A DNA stretch of 15,567 bases from Solobacterium sp. (lineage in GTDB: Bacteria > Bacillota_I > Bacilli_A > Erysipelotrichales > Erysipelotrichaceae), in contig JAFVFM010000077.1 of the NCBI GenBank assembly GCA_017475415.1, positions 1 to 15,567 on the forward strand, read 5' to 3'. Numbering within the stretch: position 1 is the stretch's first letter; every line of letters starts with the position of its first letter. The position numbers were made by a program, and so were the translations under genes. A model generated the notes under the pieces. The model had not been told where the DNA came from, ran no database searches, and saw only the letters and a program-made list of their open reading frames with translations. Below are positions 1 to 6,984 of the stretch, in pieces.

Positions 1-317
1 ATATGACACGCTTCTTAGTCATCACTTCAAAGGTTGTTGTAGAAAAAGAAGCAAATAAAGTATCCATGATGTTGGTATTAAAACACAGGCCTGGTGCTTT
101 ATATAATATGCTAGGTATATTGGCAAAAAATGGAATTAATATATTGAAGTTAGAGAGTAGACCAATCGTAGATAAGCCTTTTGCCTATCGATTCTATATT
201 GATTTTGAAGGGAATATAGAAACTAGAGGAATGAAAGAAGTATTAAAAGAATTGGAATTATTATGCCAAGAATCCAAAATACTAGGTAATTATGTAGCAG
301 CTATCGTAACTGAATGA
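1..317 (+). CDS. pheA: Prephenate dehydratase, C-terminal part (partial at 5' end)
   Basis: Prephenate dehydratase decarboxylates and dehydrates prephenate to phenylpyruvate, the precursor of Phe. The window opens inside the gene. The reading frame enters at base 3, and the ATG there is an internal Met within the family motif N-x-T-R-F, since TRFLVI follows directly. That motif closes the catalytic domain. The rest is an ACT domain with the typical GALYNMLGILAKNGINI stretch and the ESRP motif, which binds Phe for feedback inhibition in this family. The stop is TGA at 315-317. A chorismate mutase domain could lie at the unseen N-terminus, as in fused P-proteins. The Phe branch thus sits just upstream of the common pathway genes. 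No terminator lies between this gene and the aroB leader other than the hairpin at 479-513. Confidence 0.93.
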   Translation, partial: MTRFLVITSKVVVEKEANKVSMMLVLKHRPGALYNMLGILAKNGINILKLESRPIVDKPFAYRFYIDFEGNIETRGMKEVLKELELLCQESKILGNYVAAIVTE

Positions 318-338
318 AAAATGTTTCAGAAAAAAATG

Positions 339-366
339 TTGAAATAATTTGCCTACATGGTATGAT
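339..366 (+). promoter_or_regulatory. Extended -10 promoter for the aro operon leader
   Basis: The -35 TTGAAA (339-344) and -10 TATGAT (361-366) each match five of six consensus bases. They are 16 bases apart, and TGG directly before the -10 gives an extended -10. Counting 7 bases beyond the -10 puts +1 at A373, the first base of the ATG of the leader peptide. The promoter is read from sequence; the exact start site is inference. Confidence 0.72.
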
Positions 367-372
367 ACTGAT

Positions 373-411
373 ATGCAGATGAATAAGTTTTATTACTTTT
401 ATTTTAGATAA
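373..411 (+). CDS. Phe/Tyr leader peptide of the aro operon attenuator
   Basis: A 12-codon reading frame encodes MQMNKFYYFYFR and stops at TAA (409-411). Codons 6-11 (388-405) are TTT TAT TAC TTT TAT TTT: three Phe and three Tyr in a row, the two end products of this locus. No Shine-Dalgarno sequence precedes it. The predicted transcription start coincides with the ATG at 373, so translation would be leaderless; the in-frame ATG at 379 is the alternative. The frame stays open upstream to TTG 349, but that stretch lies before the predicted +1. By analogy with the pheA and trp leader peptides of enterobacteria, a ribosome short of charged tRNA-Phe or tRNA-Tyr would stall here and change folding of the RNA downstream. 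AT-richness favours Phe/Tyr codons by chance, so the hairpins that follow are important support. Confidence 0.62.
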   Translation: MQMNKFYYFYFR

Positions 412-513
412 GCAGGGCAAGAATAGATAATTGCCCACTTTATATTTGGCATTATCTATTATGGAAGAATAAATGTATATAGCCATATGGATAAGCCATA
501 TGGTTATTTTTTT
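412..513 (+). promoter_or_regulatory. Attenuator with mutually exclusive RNA hairpins upstream of aroB
   Basis: Four pairings are visible. (a) GGGCAA 415-420 pairs with TTGCCC 431-436. (b) AATAGATAAT 422-431 pairs perfectly with ATTATCTATT 451-460. (c) 452-459 pairs with 487-494 (one G-U), and 461-464 pairs with 483-486 across a one-base bulge (T460); this is an antiterminator. (d) 479-490 pairs with 496-507, the terminator. Pairing a excludes b, b excludes c, and c excludes d. A ribosome on the leader stop codon would cover about to base 421, blocking a and so favouring b and d (termination). A ribosome stalled on the Phe/Tyr codons would leave a free, so c could form and aroB would be transcribed. 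The pairings are seen; the switch is inference. Confidence 0.62.
479..513 (+). terminator. Intrinsic terminator abutting the aroB ribosome binding site
   Basis: The stem is 479-490 with 496-507 (12 bp, one G-U) around the loop ATAAG. Its core is CCATATGG paired with a second copy of itself. A seven-T run (507-513) follows and runs directly into the aroB Shine-Dalgarno GGAGGG (514-519). A terminator that ends where the ribosome binding site begins is typical of attenuation. It would also stop read-through from pheA. Confidence 0.8.
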
Positions 514-522
514 GGAGGGACT

Positions 523-1524
523 ATGCAACTAGAAGTAAAGACAAAAGATAAGATTTACCCACTCATATTAGAACGTGGAGCGATTCGTCATATCAAAGAC
601 TATATTCAACTAAATGGTGAAGCCTTTCTTATTAGTGATACAGGCGTACCAAAAGAATATAAAGAAATAATATTAGAGCAATTTCCTGAAGCTAAGCTGT
701 TTGAATTTAAACAAGGAGAAGCTTCTAAGAATTATAGAATCTTAGAATCCATCCATGAGGCAATGTTGGAAGCCCATCTTTCCCGTAAAGATTATGTTAT
801 TGCTTTAGGTGGAGGGGTAGTTGGAGATATTAGTGGTTTTGCGGCAGCTACTTATATGCGTGGTATTCGCTATATCAATATACCAACCACAAGCTTAGCC
901 CAAATTGATTCTTCCATTGGTGGTAAGACAGCTATTGATATGGGTAAGAAAAAGAATTGTGTGGGTGCCTTTTGGCAACCAGATGCAGTAATTGTTGATG
1001 TAGATACATTAAAGACATTAGATAAAAGGCAATTTCATAATGGTTTAGCTGAAGCAGTGAAGGCAGGTTTAATTAAAGATAAGGAACTCTTCTCTTTGTT
1101 TGAAAAAGGAAAGATAGAAGAAAATATAGAAGAAATCATTGAACGTTCTTTACGGATAAAAAAAGAAGTGGTAGAAAAGGATGAACGTGAACAAGGAGAA
1201 CGCAAACTCTTAAATTTTGGTCATAGTTATGGCCATGCATATGAAAGCTATTATGATTTTGACCAATATTTGCATGGTGAATGTGTGGCAATGGGTATGA
1301 TGACCATCTTAAAAAATGAAGAGATTAAAGAAAGATTAAAAATTGTATTAGAAAAATTGGAATTACCTATTTCGTGTGAAGCAGATAAGGGCGAAATTGC
1401 TAGACTTGTAATGCATGATAAAAAAGCAGACCATAATACTATCTCAATTGTGCAGGTAGATGAAATTGGAAAAGCACATTTAGAACAGTGGTCAATGGAA
1501 GAGATAAGGAGTCATTTAGGATGA
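523..1524 (+). CDS. aroB: 3-Dehydroquinate synthase
   Basis: This enzyme converts DAHP to 3-dehydroquinate, the second step of the shikimate pathway, using NAD and a divalent metal in the cytoplasm. The protein has 333 residues, slightly shorter than the usual 340-370. The NAD-binding GGGVVGD lies at residues 96-102, followed by the family stretch RGIRYINIPTTSLAQIDSS. The expected metal ligands are present: Glu177 in GLAEAVK, His234 in NFGHSYGH and His251 in LHGE. The start at ATG 523 is chosen because GGAGGG (514-519) sits four to eight bases upstream. The upstream ATG at 487 lies inside the terminator hairpin and adds residues with no family counterpart. This is the first structural gene behind the attenuator. 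It overlaps aroC by ATGA. Confidence 0.96.
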   Translation: MQLEVKTKDKIYPLILERGAIRHIKDYIQLNGEAFLISDTGVPKEYKEIILEQFPEAKLFEFKQGEASKNYRILESIHEAMLEAHLSRKDYVIALGGGVVGDISGFAAATYMRGIRYINIPTTSLAQIDSSIGGKTAIDMGKKKNCVGAFWQPDAVIVDVDTLKTLDKRQFHNGLAEAVKAGLIKDKELFSLFEKGKIEENIEEIIERSLRIKKEVVEKDEREQGERKLLNFGHSYGHAYESYYDFDQYLHGECVAMGMMTILKNEEIKERLKIVLEKLELPISCEADKGEIARLVMHDKKADHNTISIVQVDEIGKAHLEQWSMEEIRSHLG

Positions 1525-2618
1525 GAAATACAATAGGAAATCATATTACATTAACAATCTTTGGTGAATCACATGGAGAGATGATTGGCGCTATTCTAGA
1601 TGGTATACCTGCGGGAATAGAAATCGATGAAGCTTATATCGAACAACTAATGGATTTACGTAAAGCGAAAGGAACAATTTCCACATCGCGCAAAGAAGAA
1701 GATAAAGTAAGAATTGTATCTGGAGTCCGTAATGGGTTTGCGGAAGGAACACCAATTACTATTCTCATTGAAAATCGAAATGTGCGCAGTCAGGATTATG
1801 AAAGTGCCGCCTTCGTGCCTAGACCTAGCCATGCGGATTATAGTGGCTCTTTACGTTATAAAGGTTATGAAGATAGACGTGGTGGAGGCCATTTTAGTGG
1901 GCGATTAACAGCGGCATTAGTCGCAAGTGGGGCAATATGCATGCATATGCTAGAGAAAAAAGGTATATATATTGCAAGCCATATAAAAGAATTACATGGT
2001 ATTCACGATCGTGAATTTGAAAACCTAAATGATGATATAGTCAAATTAAAAGGGAAATATTTTGCGGTATTGAATGATGAAGTGGAAGAAAAAATGAAAG
2101 CGGAAATAGAAGATGCCAGATGCAAAAAAGATTCATTAGGTGGTGTATTAGAAACAGTGGTTGATGGATTAGATGCAGGTATCGGTAATCCTATGTTTGA
2201 TTCTTTAGAAAGCCTTCTTAGTCATGCGATATTTTCTATACCAGCGGTTAAGGGTATTGAATTTGGTGCAGGCTTTGCGCTTAAGGATATGTATGGTAGT
2301 GATGCGAATGATGCTTTTGGAATAAAAGAGAATGAAGTGGTTACCTTAAGTAATCATAGTGGTGGTATTCAAGGTGGAATTAGTAATGGCATGCCTATTC
2401 TTTTTCGCACAGTGATTAAACCAACACCAAGCATTGCCTCTCTTCAACAAAGTGTAGATTTAAATACATATCGTGAAGTGCAATTAGAAATACAAGGAAG
2501 GCATGATCCAGCCATCATTCATCGTGCTCGGATTGTAGTCGATTGTATGACCGCCTTCACTTTAGCTGATGTATTAGTGGGACAATTTGGCGAAGATTAT
2601 TTTGGAGAAAAAAGATGA
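1521..2618 (+). CDS. aroC: Chorismate synthase
   Basis: Chorismate synthase converts EPSP to chorismate, the last common step, using reduced FMN as a cofactor. The protein has 365 residues, normal for the family. Signatures are FGESHG with His18, GGGHFSGRLTA at 121-131 with His124, and GRHDPAIIHRA starting at 326. The start is the ATG at 1521, which overlaps the aroB stop as ATGA and has AGGAG at 1507-1511. A longer in-frame version from 1488 would add 11 residues before the conserved MRNTIGNHI beginning and has no ribosome binding site. The gene order is not the biochemical order: this last-step enzyme is encoded second. It is presumably co-transcribed and translationally coupled with aroB and the following fusion gene. 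Confidence 0.97.
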   Translation: MRNTIGNHITLTIFGESHGEMIGAILDGIPAGIEIDEAYIEQLMDLRKAKGTISTSRKEEDKVRIVSGVRNGFAEGTPITILIENRNVRSQDYESAAFVPRPSHADYSGSLRYKGYEDRRGGGHFSGRLTAALVASGAICMHMLEKKGIYIASHIKELHGIHDREFENLNDDIVKLKGKYFAVLNDEVEEKMKAEIEDARCKKDSLGGVLETVVDGLDAGIGNPMFDSLESLLSHAIFSIPAVKGIEFGAGFALKDMYGSDANDAFGIKENEVVTLSNHSGGIQGGISNGMPILFRTVIKPTPSIASLQQSVDLNTYREVQLEIQGRHDPAIIHRARIVVDCMTAFTLADVLVGQFGEDYFGEKR

Positions 2619-3859
2619 AGTTAGGTTTAATAGGATATCCCTTAGGGCATAGCTGGTCACCCGAAATACATCATTTCCTTTGTGGAGAGGACTATACTTT
2701 ATTTTCCTTGAAGGAAGAGGATATGAAAGAATTCTTAGAGAAAAAAGACTTCGATGGAATGAATATTACTATACCTTATAAAGAAAAAGTAATCCCATAT
2801 CTAGACGAAATGAGTGATGAGGTAAAAAGGATACAAGCTGTTAATTGTATAGCTAATCGTAATGGAAAATTAGTAGGTTACAATAGCGATGTGGAAGGTT
2901 TTCGTTATTTATTAGAAGCTAATGGAATAGACTATCATGGCAAAAAAATCGCGATACTTGGTAGTGGTGGGGCGATGAAGGCATGTTTAGCTGTATTAGA
3001 AAAAGGGAGTAATACAATCGATATTGTGAGTCGAACAGCTTCAAAAGATAGAATTGATTATACAGAATTCAAGAACAGAGCTAGTGAATATGAATTGCTG
3101 GTGAATGCTACACCGGTTGGTATTTATCCAAAGGAAGAAGAAATGCTTAATATCGATTTAGATGCTTGTGTTCATTTAAAAGCAGTTGTAGATATCATAG
3201 CGAATCCTTTATGTACCAGGCTTATGTTTGAGGCGAAGAAAAGAGGAATTAAAGCAGTAGGAGGCTTTGAAATGCTAGTGGCTCAAGCCTTATTTGCGGA
3301 AGAATTCTTTTTTGAAAAGGAAATAGAGAAAAGTAAAATTGAAGAATGCTTAACGTATCTTTACGAAAAAAGAAGAAATATTGTTTTGATTGGTATGCCT
3401 TCTTCTGGTAAATCTACAATCGCTTCTTATTTGGGTAAACGATTAAAAAAAGAAGTAATCGATTTAGATCAAATATTTGTGGAAAGAGAAGGGAAAGAAA
3501 TTTCCTCCTATTTTGAAGAACATGGAGAAGAAAGCTTCCGTAAGAAAGAAAGTGAATTGGTTAAAGAATTTAGTAAAAAAGAAGGAATGATTCTATCCTG
3601 CGGTGGTGGAGTAGTCGTAAAAGAAGAAAATATGCTTGCTTTGTCGCACAGAGGTTACATTATTTGGATAGATAGAGATTTAAATCTACTCGAAGCGACT
3701 GAAGATAGGCCATTAAGTTCTAATATAGAGGCCTTAAAAAAACGCTATGAAGAAAGAAGAGAATTATATGCATCCTATAGCGATATAGTGGTTCAAAATA
3801 ATACAACAATAGAAGAAGCAATTGAGGAAATATGTAGGAAGGTTGGATATAGAAAATGA
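2615..3859 (+). CDS. aroE-aroK: Fused shikimate dehydrogenase / shikimate kinase
   Basis: One 414-residue chain carries two consecutive pathway enzymes. Residues 1 to about 250 are AroE, which reduces 3-dehydroshikimate with NADPH. They show GYPLGHSWSP, NITIPYK with catalytic Lys56, GYNSD with Asp92, the nucleotide-binding GSGGA at 116-120 and a C-terminal GGFEMLVAQ. Residues about 256-414 are shikimate kinase: Walker A GMPSSGKST at 260-268, DLD at 283-285 for Mg and shikimate, GGG at 330-332, a lid with RPL, and a final RRELYASY segment. Each half has near-normal length with a short linker (about 245-255), so this looks like a working fusion rather than a frameshift artefact. Shikimate made by the first half is the substrate of the second, so channelling is possible but not shown. 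The gene overlaps both neighbours by ATGA. Confidence 0.95.
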   Translation: MKLGLIGYPLGHSWSPEIHHFLCGEDYTLFSLKEEDMKEFLEKKDFDGMNITIPYKEKVIPYLDEMSDEVKRIQAVNCIANRNGKLVGYNSDVEGFRYLLEANGIDYHGKKIAILGSGGAMKACLAVLEKGSNTIDIVSRTASKDRIDYTEFKNRASEYELLVNATPVGIYPKEEEMLNIDLDACVHLKAVVDIIANPLCTRLMFEAKKRGIKAVGGFEMLVAQALFAEEFFFEKEIEKSKIEECLTYLYEKRRNIVLIGMPSSGKSTIASYLGKRLKKEVIDLDQIFVEREGKEISSYFEEHGEESFRKKESELVKEFSKKEGMILSCGGGVVVKEENMLALSHRGYIIWIDRDLNLLEATEDRPLSSNIEALKKRYEERRELYASYSDIVVQNNTTIEEAIEEICRKVGYRK

Positions 3860-4872
3860 TTATTACATTAAAAAAGAATGCACCTCAAGAAGAGGTCGAT
3901 CATCTCTATGATGAATTTGAAGCGAAAGGTTTACAAGTAAATATCATTCAAGGTGAGCGCTTTAATGTATTTGGCTTAGTGGGTGATACTTCTACTTTGT
4001 CTGATCGTGACATACTTGCGAATGAATGGGTAGAAAATGTACAACGTGTATCAGCGCCATATAAACTGGCGAATCGTATGTTTCATCCTGAAGATACGAT
4101 TGTAGATGTAGGAGGAATAAAAGTAGGTGGTAAAGAAAAAATTGTCATCATTGGTGGTCCATGTTCAGTAGAAAATCGTGAACAGATTTGCCGCATAGGC
4201 AAAGAAGTAAAAGAGTGTGGAGCAGATATGATTCGTGGTGGCGCGTATAAACCACGTACATCACCTTACGCTTTCCAAGGCCTAGGTTATCAGGGCTTAT
4301 TGGATATGGTAGAAGCTAGAAGTGAAACAGGTTTGCCAATTGTAAGCGAAGTAATGAGTGCGGATAAGATTGATGAATTCGTTGAAAATGTAGATTTAGT
4401 ACAAATTGGTGCCCGTAATATGCAAAATTTTGATTTATTAAAGGCCGTTGGGCATATCAATAAACCTGTATTATTAAAACGAGGTATGTCGGCAACGATA
4501 GAAGATTGGATTATGTCTGCTGAATATATTATGGCAGCAGGTAATCCGAATGTCATATTTTGTGAGCGTGGTATACGTACTTTTGAAAAATATACACGAA
4601 ATACGATGGACCTTGCGGTAATTCCTATTTTAAAAGAAAAGACACATTTACCTGTAATTATTGACCCATCCCATGCAACAGGAGATTGGAAATTGATCGA
4701 ACCTATGTCTTTAGCAGCTATTGCGGCTGGTGCAGATGGTTTAATTATTGAAGTACATGACCAACCAGAGCGTGCATGGTCTGATGGTGCGCAATCTTTA
4801 AAACCTGAGAAGTTTGCAGAATTAATTAAGAAGGCGCGTGTTGTAGCTAAGGCTGTAGGAAGAGACGTATAA
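3856..4872 (+). CDS. aroF: DAHP synthase, type I-beta with N-terminal regulatory domain
   Basis: This is 3-deoxy-7-phosphoheptulonate synthase, the entry step joining phosphoenolpyruvate and erythrose 4-phosphate. The 338 residues equal the length of the Thermotoga maritima enzyme. Residues 1-65 or so form a ferredoxin-like domain, which in that enzyme mediates feedback inhibition by Tyr and Phe. The barrel shows GGPCSVE, GGAYKPRTSPYAFQG, DPSHATG and the metal ligands Cys103, His273, Glu299 and Asp310. No chorismate mutase domain is fused at either end, unlike Bacillus AroA. The start overlaps the preceding stop as ATGA, with AGGAAGG just upstream (near 3836-3842). With the leader attenuator, this gives the pathway two layers of Phe/Tyr control (inference from family knowledge). 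The symbol is by homology; some annotations use aroG or aroA for this enzyme. Confidence 0.95.
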   Translation: MIITLKKNAPQEEVDHLYDEFEAKGLQVNIIQGERFNVFGLVGDTSTLSDRDILANEWVENVQRVSAPYKLANRMFHPEDTIVDVGGIKVGGKEKIVIIGGPCSVENREQICRIGKEVKECGADMIRGGAYKPRTSPYAFQGLGYQGLLDMVEARSETGLPIVSEVMSADKIDEFVENVDLVQIGARNMQNFDLLKAVGHINKPVLLKRGMSATIEDWIMSAEYIMAAGNPNVIFCERGIRTFEKYTRNTMDLAVIPILKEKTHLPVIIDPSHATGDWKLIEPMSLAAIAAGADGLIIEVHDQPERAWSDGAQSLKPEKFAELIKKARVVAKAVGRDV

Positions 4873-6143
4873 TGCATATTTCTATACAAAAAGGCCAACC
4901 AAAAGAAAGTTATATTTCATTACCTGCTAGTAAGTCACTTATGCATCGTTATTTGATTGCGGCTGCTTTAGCGAATGGGGAGAGTAGTTTGTATCACTTT
5001 ACGCATAACGAAGATACCTTAGCGACTATGCATGCTTTAAAAAAACTAGGTGCTAGCTTTATACAAGAAGAAGATAGATTGTTGGTCAGAGGAATTTCTT
5101 CAACAATTCATTTAGAAGATACAGTAATCGACGCTCATGAGTCAGGTAGTACTCTACGTTTTTTGATTCCATTATTTTCGTTAAGTAATCAAAGAATAAA
5201 ATTTATAGGTAAGGGAAGATTGCTTGAAAGGCCACAATCGGTATATGAAAAAATCTTTACTGAAGAAGGGCTAAGCTTTAAGCATACTTTAGAATATATA
5301 GAAGTAGAAGGAGCACTAAAGGCAGGTAAATATAGTGTGGAAGGGAATATATCTTCTCAATTTATTACAGGTTTATTCTTTACTTTACCAATGTGTGAAG
5401 GGGATAGTGAAATTGAAATACTACCACCTATCGCCTCAGCATCCTATTTAAACTTAACTATAGATGTTTTATCTAAAGCAGGAATAAAAATAAGACAAGA
5501 AGGAAATCGTTATTACATAAAAGGTAAACAGAATTATCAACCATTTGATATAGATGTTCCTGCAGATGATTCGCAAGCCGCCTTCTTTATCGCCTTAGCA
5601 CAAATAGTAAAGGTACCAATTCATTTGGTGAATATGGATCATGATTCAAAACAAGGTGATCACATCATTAAAGATATAGTTGAAAAGATGGGAATGGATG
5701 TAGAAGAAAAAGAAAAAGGCTACTGTTTTAAAGATGGTGAATTAAAGGGTATAGAAATCGATTTAGAAGATTGTCCGGATTTAGGGCCAATATTATTTGC
5801 CTTAGCTACGCAAGCAAAAGGAACAACAACCTTCCTTCATACTGAACGCTTAAGAATAAAAGAGAGTGATCGTATACAAGCGATGAAAGAAGAATTAGCT
5901 AAATTAGGTTATAAAATAGAAGATGGTAATGATTGGGTAAAAGTATATGGGCATCATGAAGGAATAAATAGTAGGGAGCTATATGGTCATAATGACCATC
6001 GTATCGTAATGGCCTTAAGTATTCTTTCTACTTTATTTGAAGAAGAAATATATATTGATAGAGCAGAAGCGATAGAAAAAAGCTATCCAAAATTCTTTAA
6101 GGATTTAGAAAAGGTAGGTATACAAATTAAATATGATATCTAG
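4872..6143 (+). CDS. aroA: EPSP synthase (3-phosphoshikimate 1-carboxyvinyltransferase)
   Basis: This enzyme transfers the enolpyruvyl group of phosphoenolpyruvate to shikimate 3-phosphate. The protein has 423 residues, the usual size. Motifs are PASKS with Lys21, then Arg26; the phosphoenolpyruvate loop ESGSTLRF at 90-97; SSQFITGLFF; CPDLGPI; RIKESDR; and HNDHRIVMA. The loop keeps the Gly equivalent to E. coli Gly96 (Gly92) but has Phe where E. coli has Pro101, and Ser-Thr where E. coli has Thr-Ala. It is closer to the clostridial type than to the enterobacterial class I enzyme. The start ATG shares one base with the aroF stop (TAATG). The 3' end overlaps tyrA by 11 bases. Confidence 0.96.
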   Translation: MHISIQKGQPKESYISLPASKSLMHRYLIAAALANGESSLYHFTHNEDTLATMHALKKLGASFIQEEDRLLVRGISSTIHLEDTVIDAHESGSTLRFLIPLFSLSNQRIKFIGKGRLLERPQSVYEKIFTEEGLSFKHTLEYIEVEGALKAGKYSVEGNISSQFITGLFFTLPMCEGDSEIEILPPIASASYLNLTIDVLSKAGIKIRQEGNRYYIKGKQNYQPFDIDVPADDSQAAFFIALAQIVKVPIHLVNMDHDSKQGDHIIKDIVEKMGMDVEEKEKGYCFKDGELKGIEIDLEDCPDLGPILFALATQAKGTTTFLHTERLRIKESDRIQAMKEELAKLGYKIEDGNDWVKVYGHHEGINSRELYGHNDHRIVMALSILSTLFEEEIYIDRAEAIEKSYPKFFKDLEKVGIQIKYDI

Positions 6144-6984
6144 AAGTACGAAAATATGCATTATAGGTTTAGGTTTATTAGGTGGTAGTTATGCAAAAGG
6201 CTTATATCAAGCAGGCTACCATGTAAGAGGTATTGATATTGATCCAGAAGCTATCTCTTTTGCGAAGCGTATGCATTGGATTGAAGAAGGCGGGGATGAT
6301 GTTAGTTTAGTAAAAGATTGTGACATAGTGATTTCTGCTTTATATCCAAAGACGTTTATTTCTTGGATAAAAGAAAATAAAGGCTTACTAAAAAAAGGTG
6401 CTATTCTTACGGATGTAGCTGGTATTAAGCGGGAAGTAATAGAAGAAATCAATAAGGAATTAGATAGTGAAGTAGAATTTATTGCCTGCCATCCTATGGC
6501 TGGACGTGAATTTAAAGGGATACAATATGCAGATTGTTCCTTATTTGAACAAGCGAATTTCTTAATTGTCCCTACACAAGAGAATTCTCAAAAGGCAATT
6601 GGAGTAGCAGAAGATATAGCCAAGATATTGAAATTTAAACATATTTCTTGTTTATCAGCGGAGGAACATGATGTAATGATAGGCTTCTTATCACAACTTA
6701 CACATGTGATAGCGGTATCGTTAATGAATGTGAACGATAATTCACATTTAGCGGAATATACAGGAGATAGTTTTCGGGATTTAACACGTATTGCGAAAAT
6801 AAATGAAGAATTATGGCCAGAATTATTCTTATTGAATCAAGATAATCTAGTTAATGAAATTGATGCATTTACACAAGAACTACAAAGTTTTAAATCCTTA
6901 TTAGAGAGCGGGGATATTGAAGGAATGAAACAAAAACTCATTACTTCAACAAATAGAAGAAAGGCTTTTGATAAAGGCAGATGA
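6133..6984 (+). CDS. tyrA: Prephenate dehydrogenase
   Basis: TyrA oxidatively decarboxylates prephenate to 4-hydroxyphenylpyruvate, the Tyr precursor. The protein has 283 residues. It starts with a Rossmann fold (IIGLGLLGGS, then GIDIDPE, which favours NAD over NADP) and has HPMAGREFKG with His120 and SQLTHV with His191, then the helical dimerisation region. No ACT domain follows, so this is the short form; feedback sensitivity cannot be judged from sequence. The start overlaps the aroA end by 11 bases and is preceded only by a weak purine-rich site, so translational coupling is likely. The stop overlaps aroQ as ATGA. Together with pheA upstream, it shows the locus is aimed at Phe and Tyr, matching the leader codons. 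Confidence 0.95.
   Translation: MISRSTKICIIGLGLLGGSYAKGLYQAGYHVRGIDIDPEAISFAKRMHWIEEGGDDVSLVKDCDIVISALYPKTFISWIKENKGLLKKGAILTDVAGIKREVIEEINKELDSEVEFIACHPMAGREFKGIQYADCSLFEQANFLIVPTQENSQKAIGVAEDIAKILKFKHISCLSAEEHDVMIGFLSQLTHVIAVSLMNVNDNSHLAEYTGDSFRDLTRIAKINEELWPELFLLNQDNLVNEIDAFTQELQSFKSLLESGDIEGMKQKLITSTNRRKAFDKGR

Noticed and set aside
321..347. Short frame MFQKKMLK between pheA and the promoter
   Set aside because: It lies upstream of and across the -35 element, has only one Phe codon and no ribosome binding site, so it is unlikely to be the leader peptide.
349..411. Extended leader frame from TTG 349 with Trp and Tyr codons
   Set aside because: It begins before the predicted transcription start and has no ribosome binding site. 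Only the part from ATG 373 is kept.
318..522. T-box riboswitch in the aroB leader
   Set aside because: There is no AGGGTGG-ACC T-box sequence and no specifier stem; the leader-peptide model fits better.
4290..4898. 202-codon minus-strand frame opposite aroF
   Set aside because: It lies wholly opposite a well-supported gene, has no recognisable domain and no ribosome binding site; it is a shadow.
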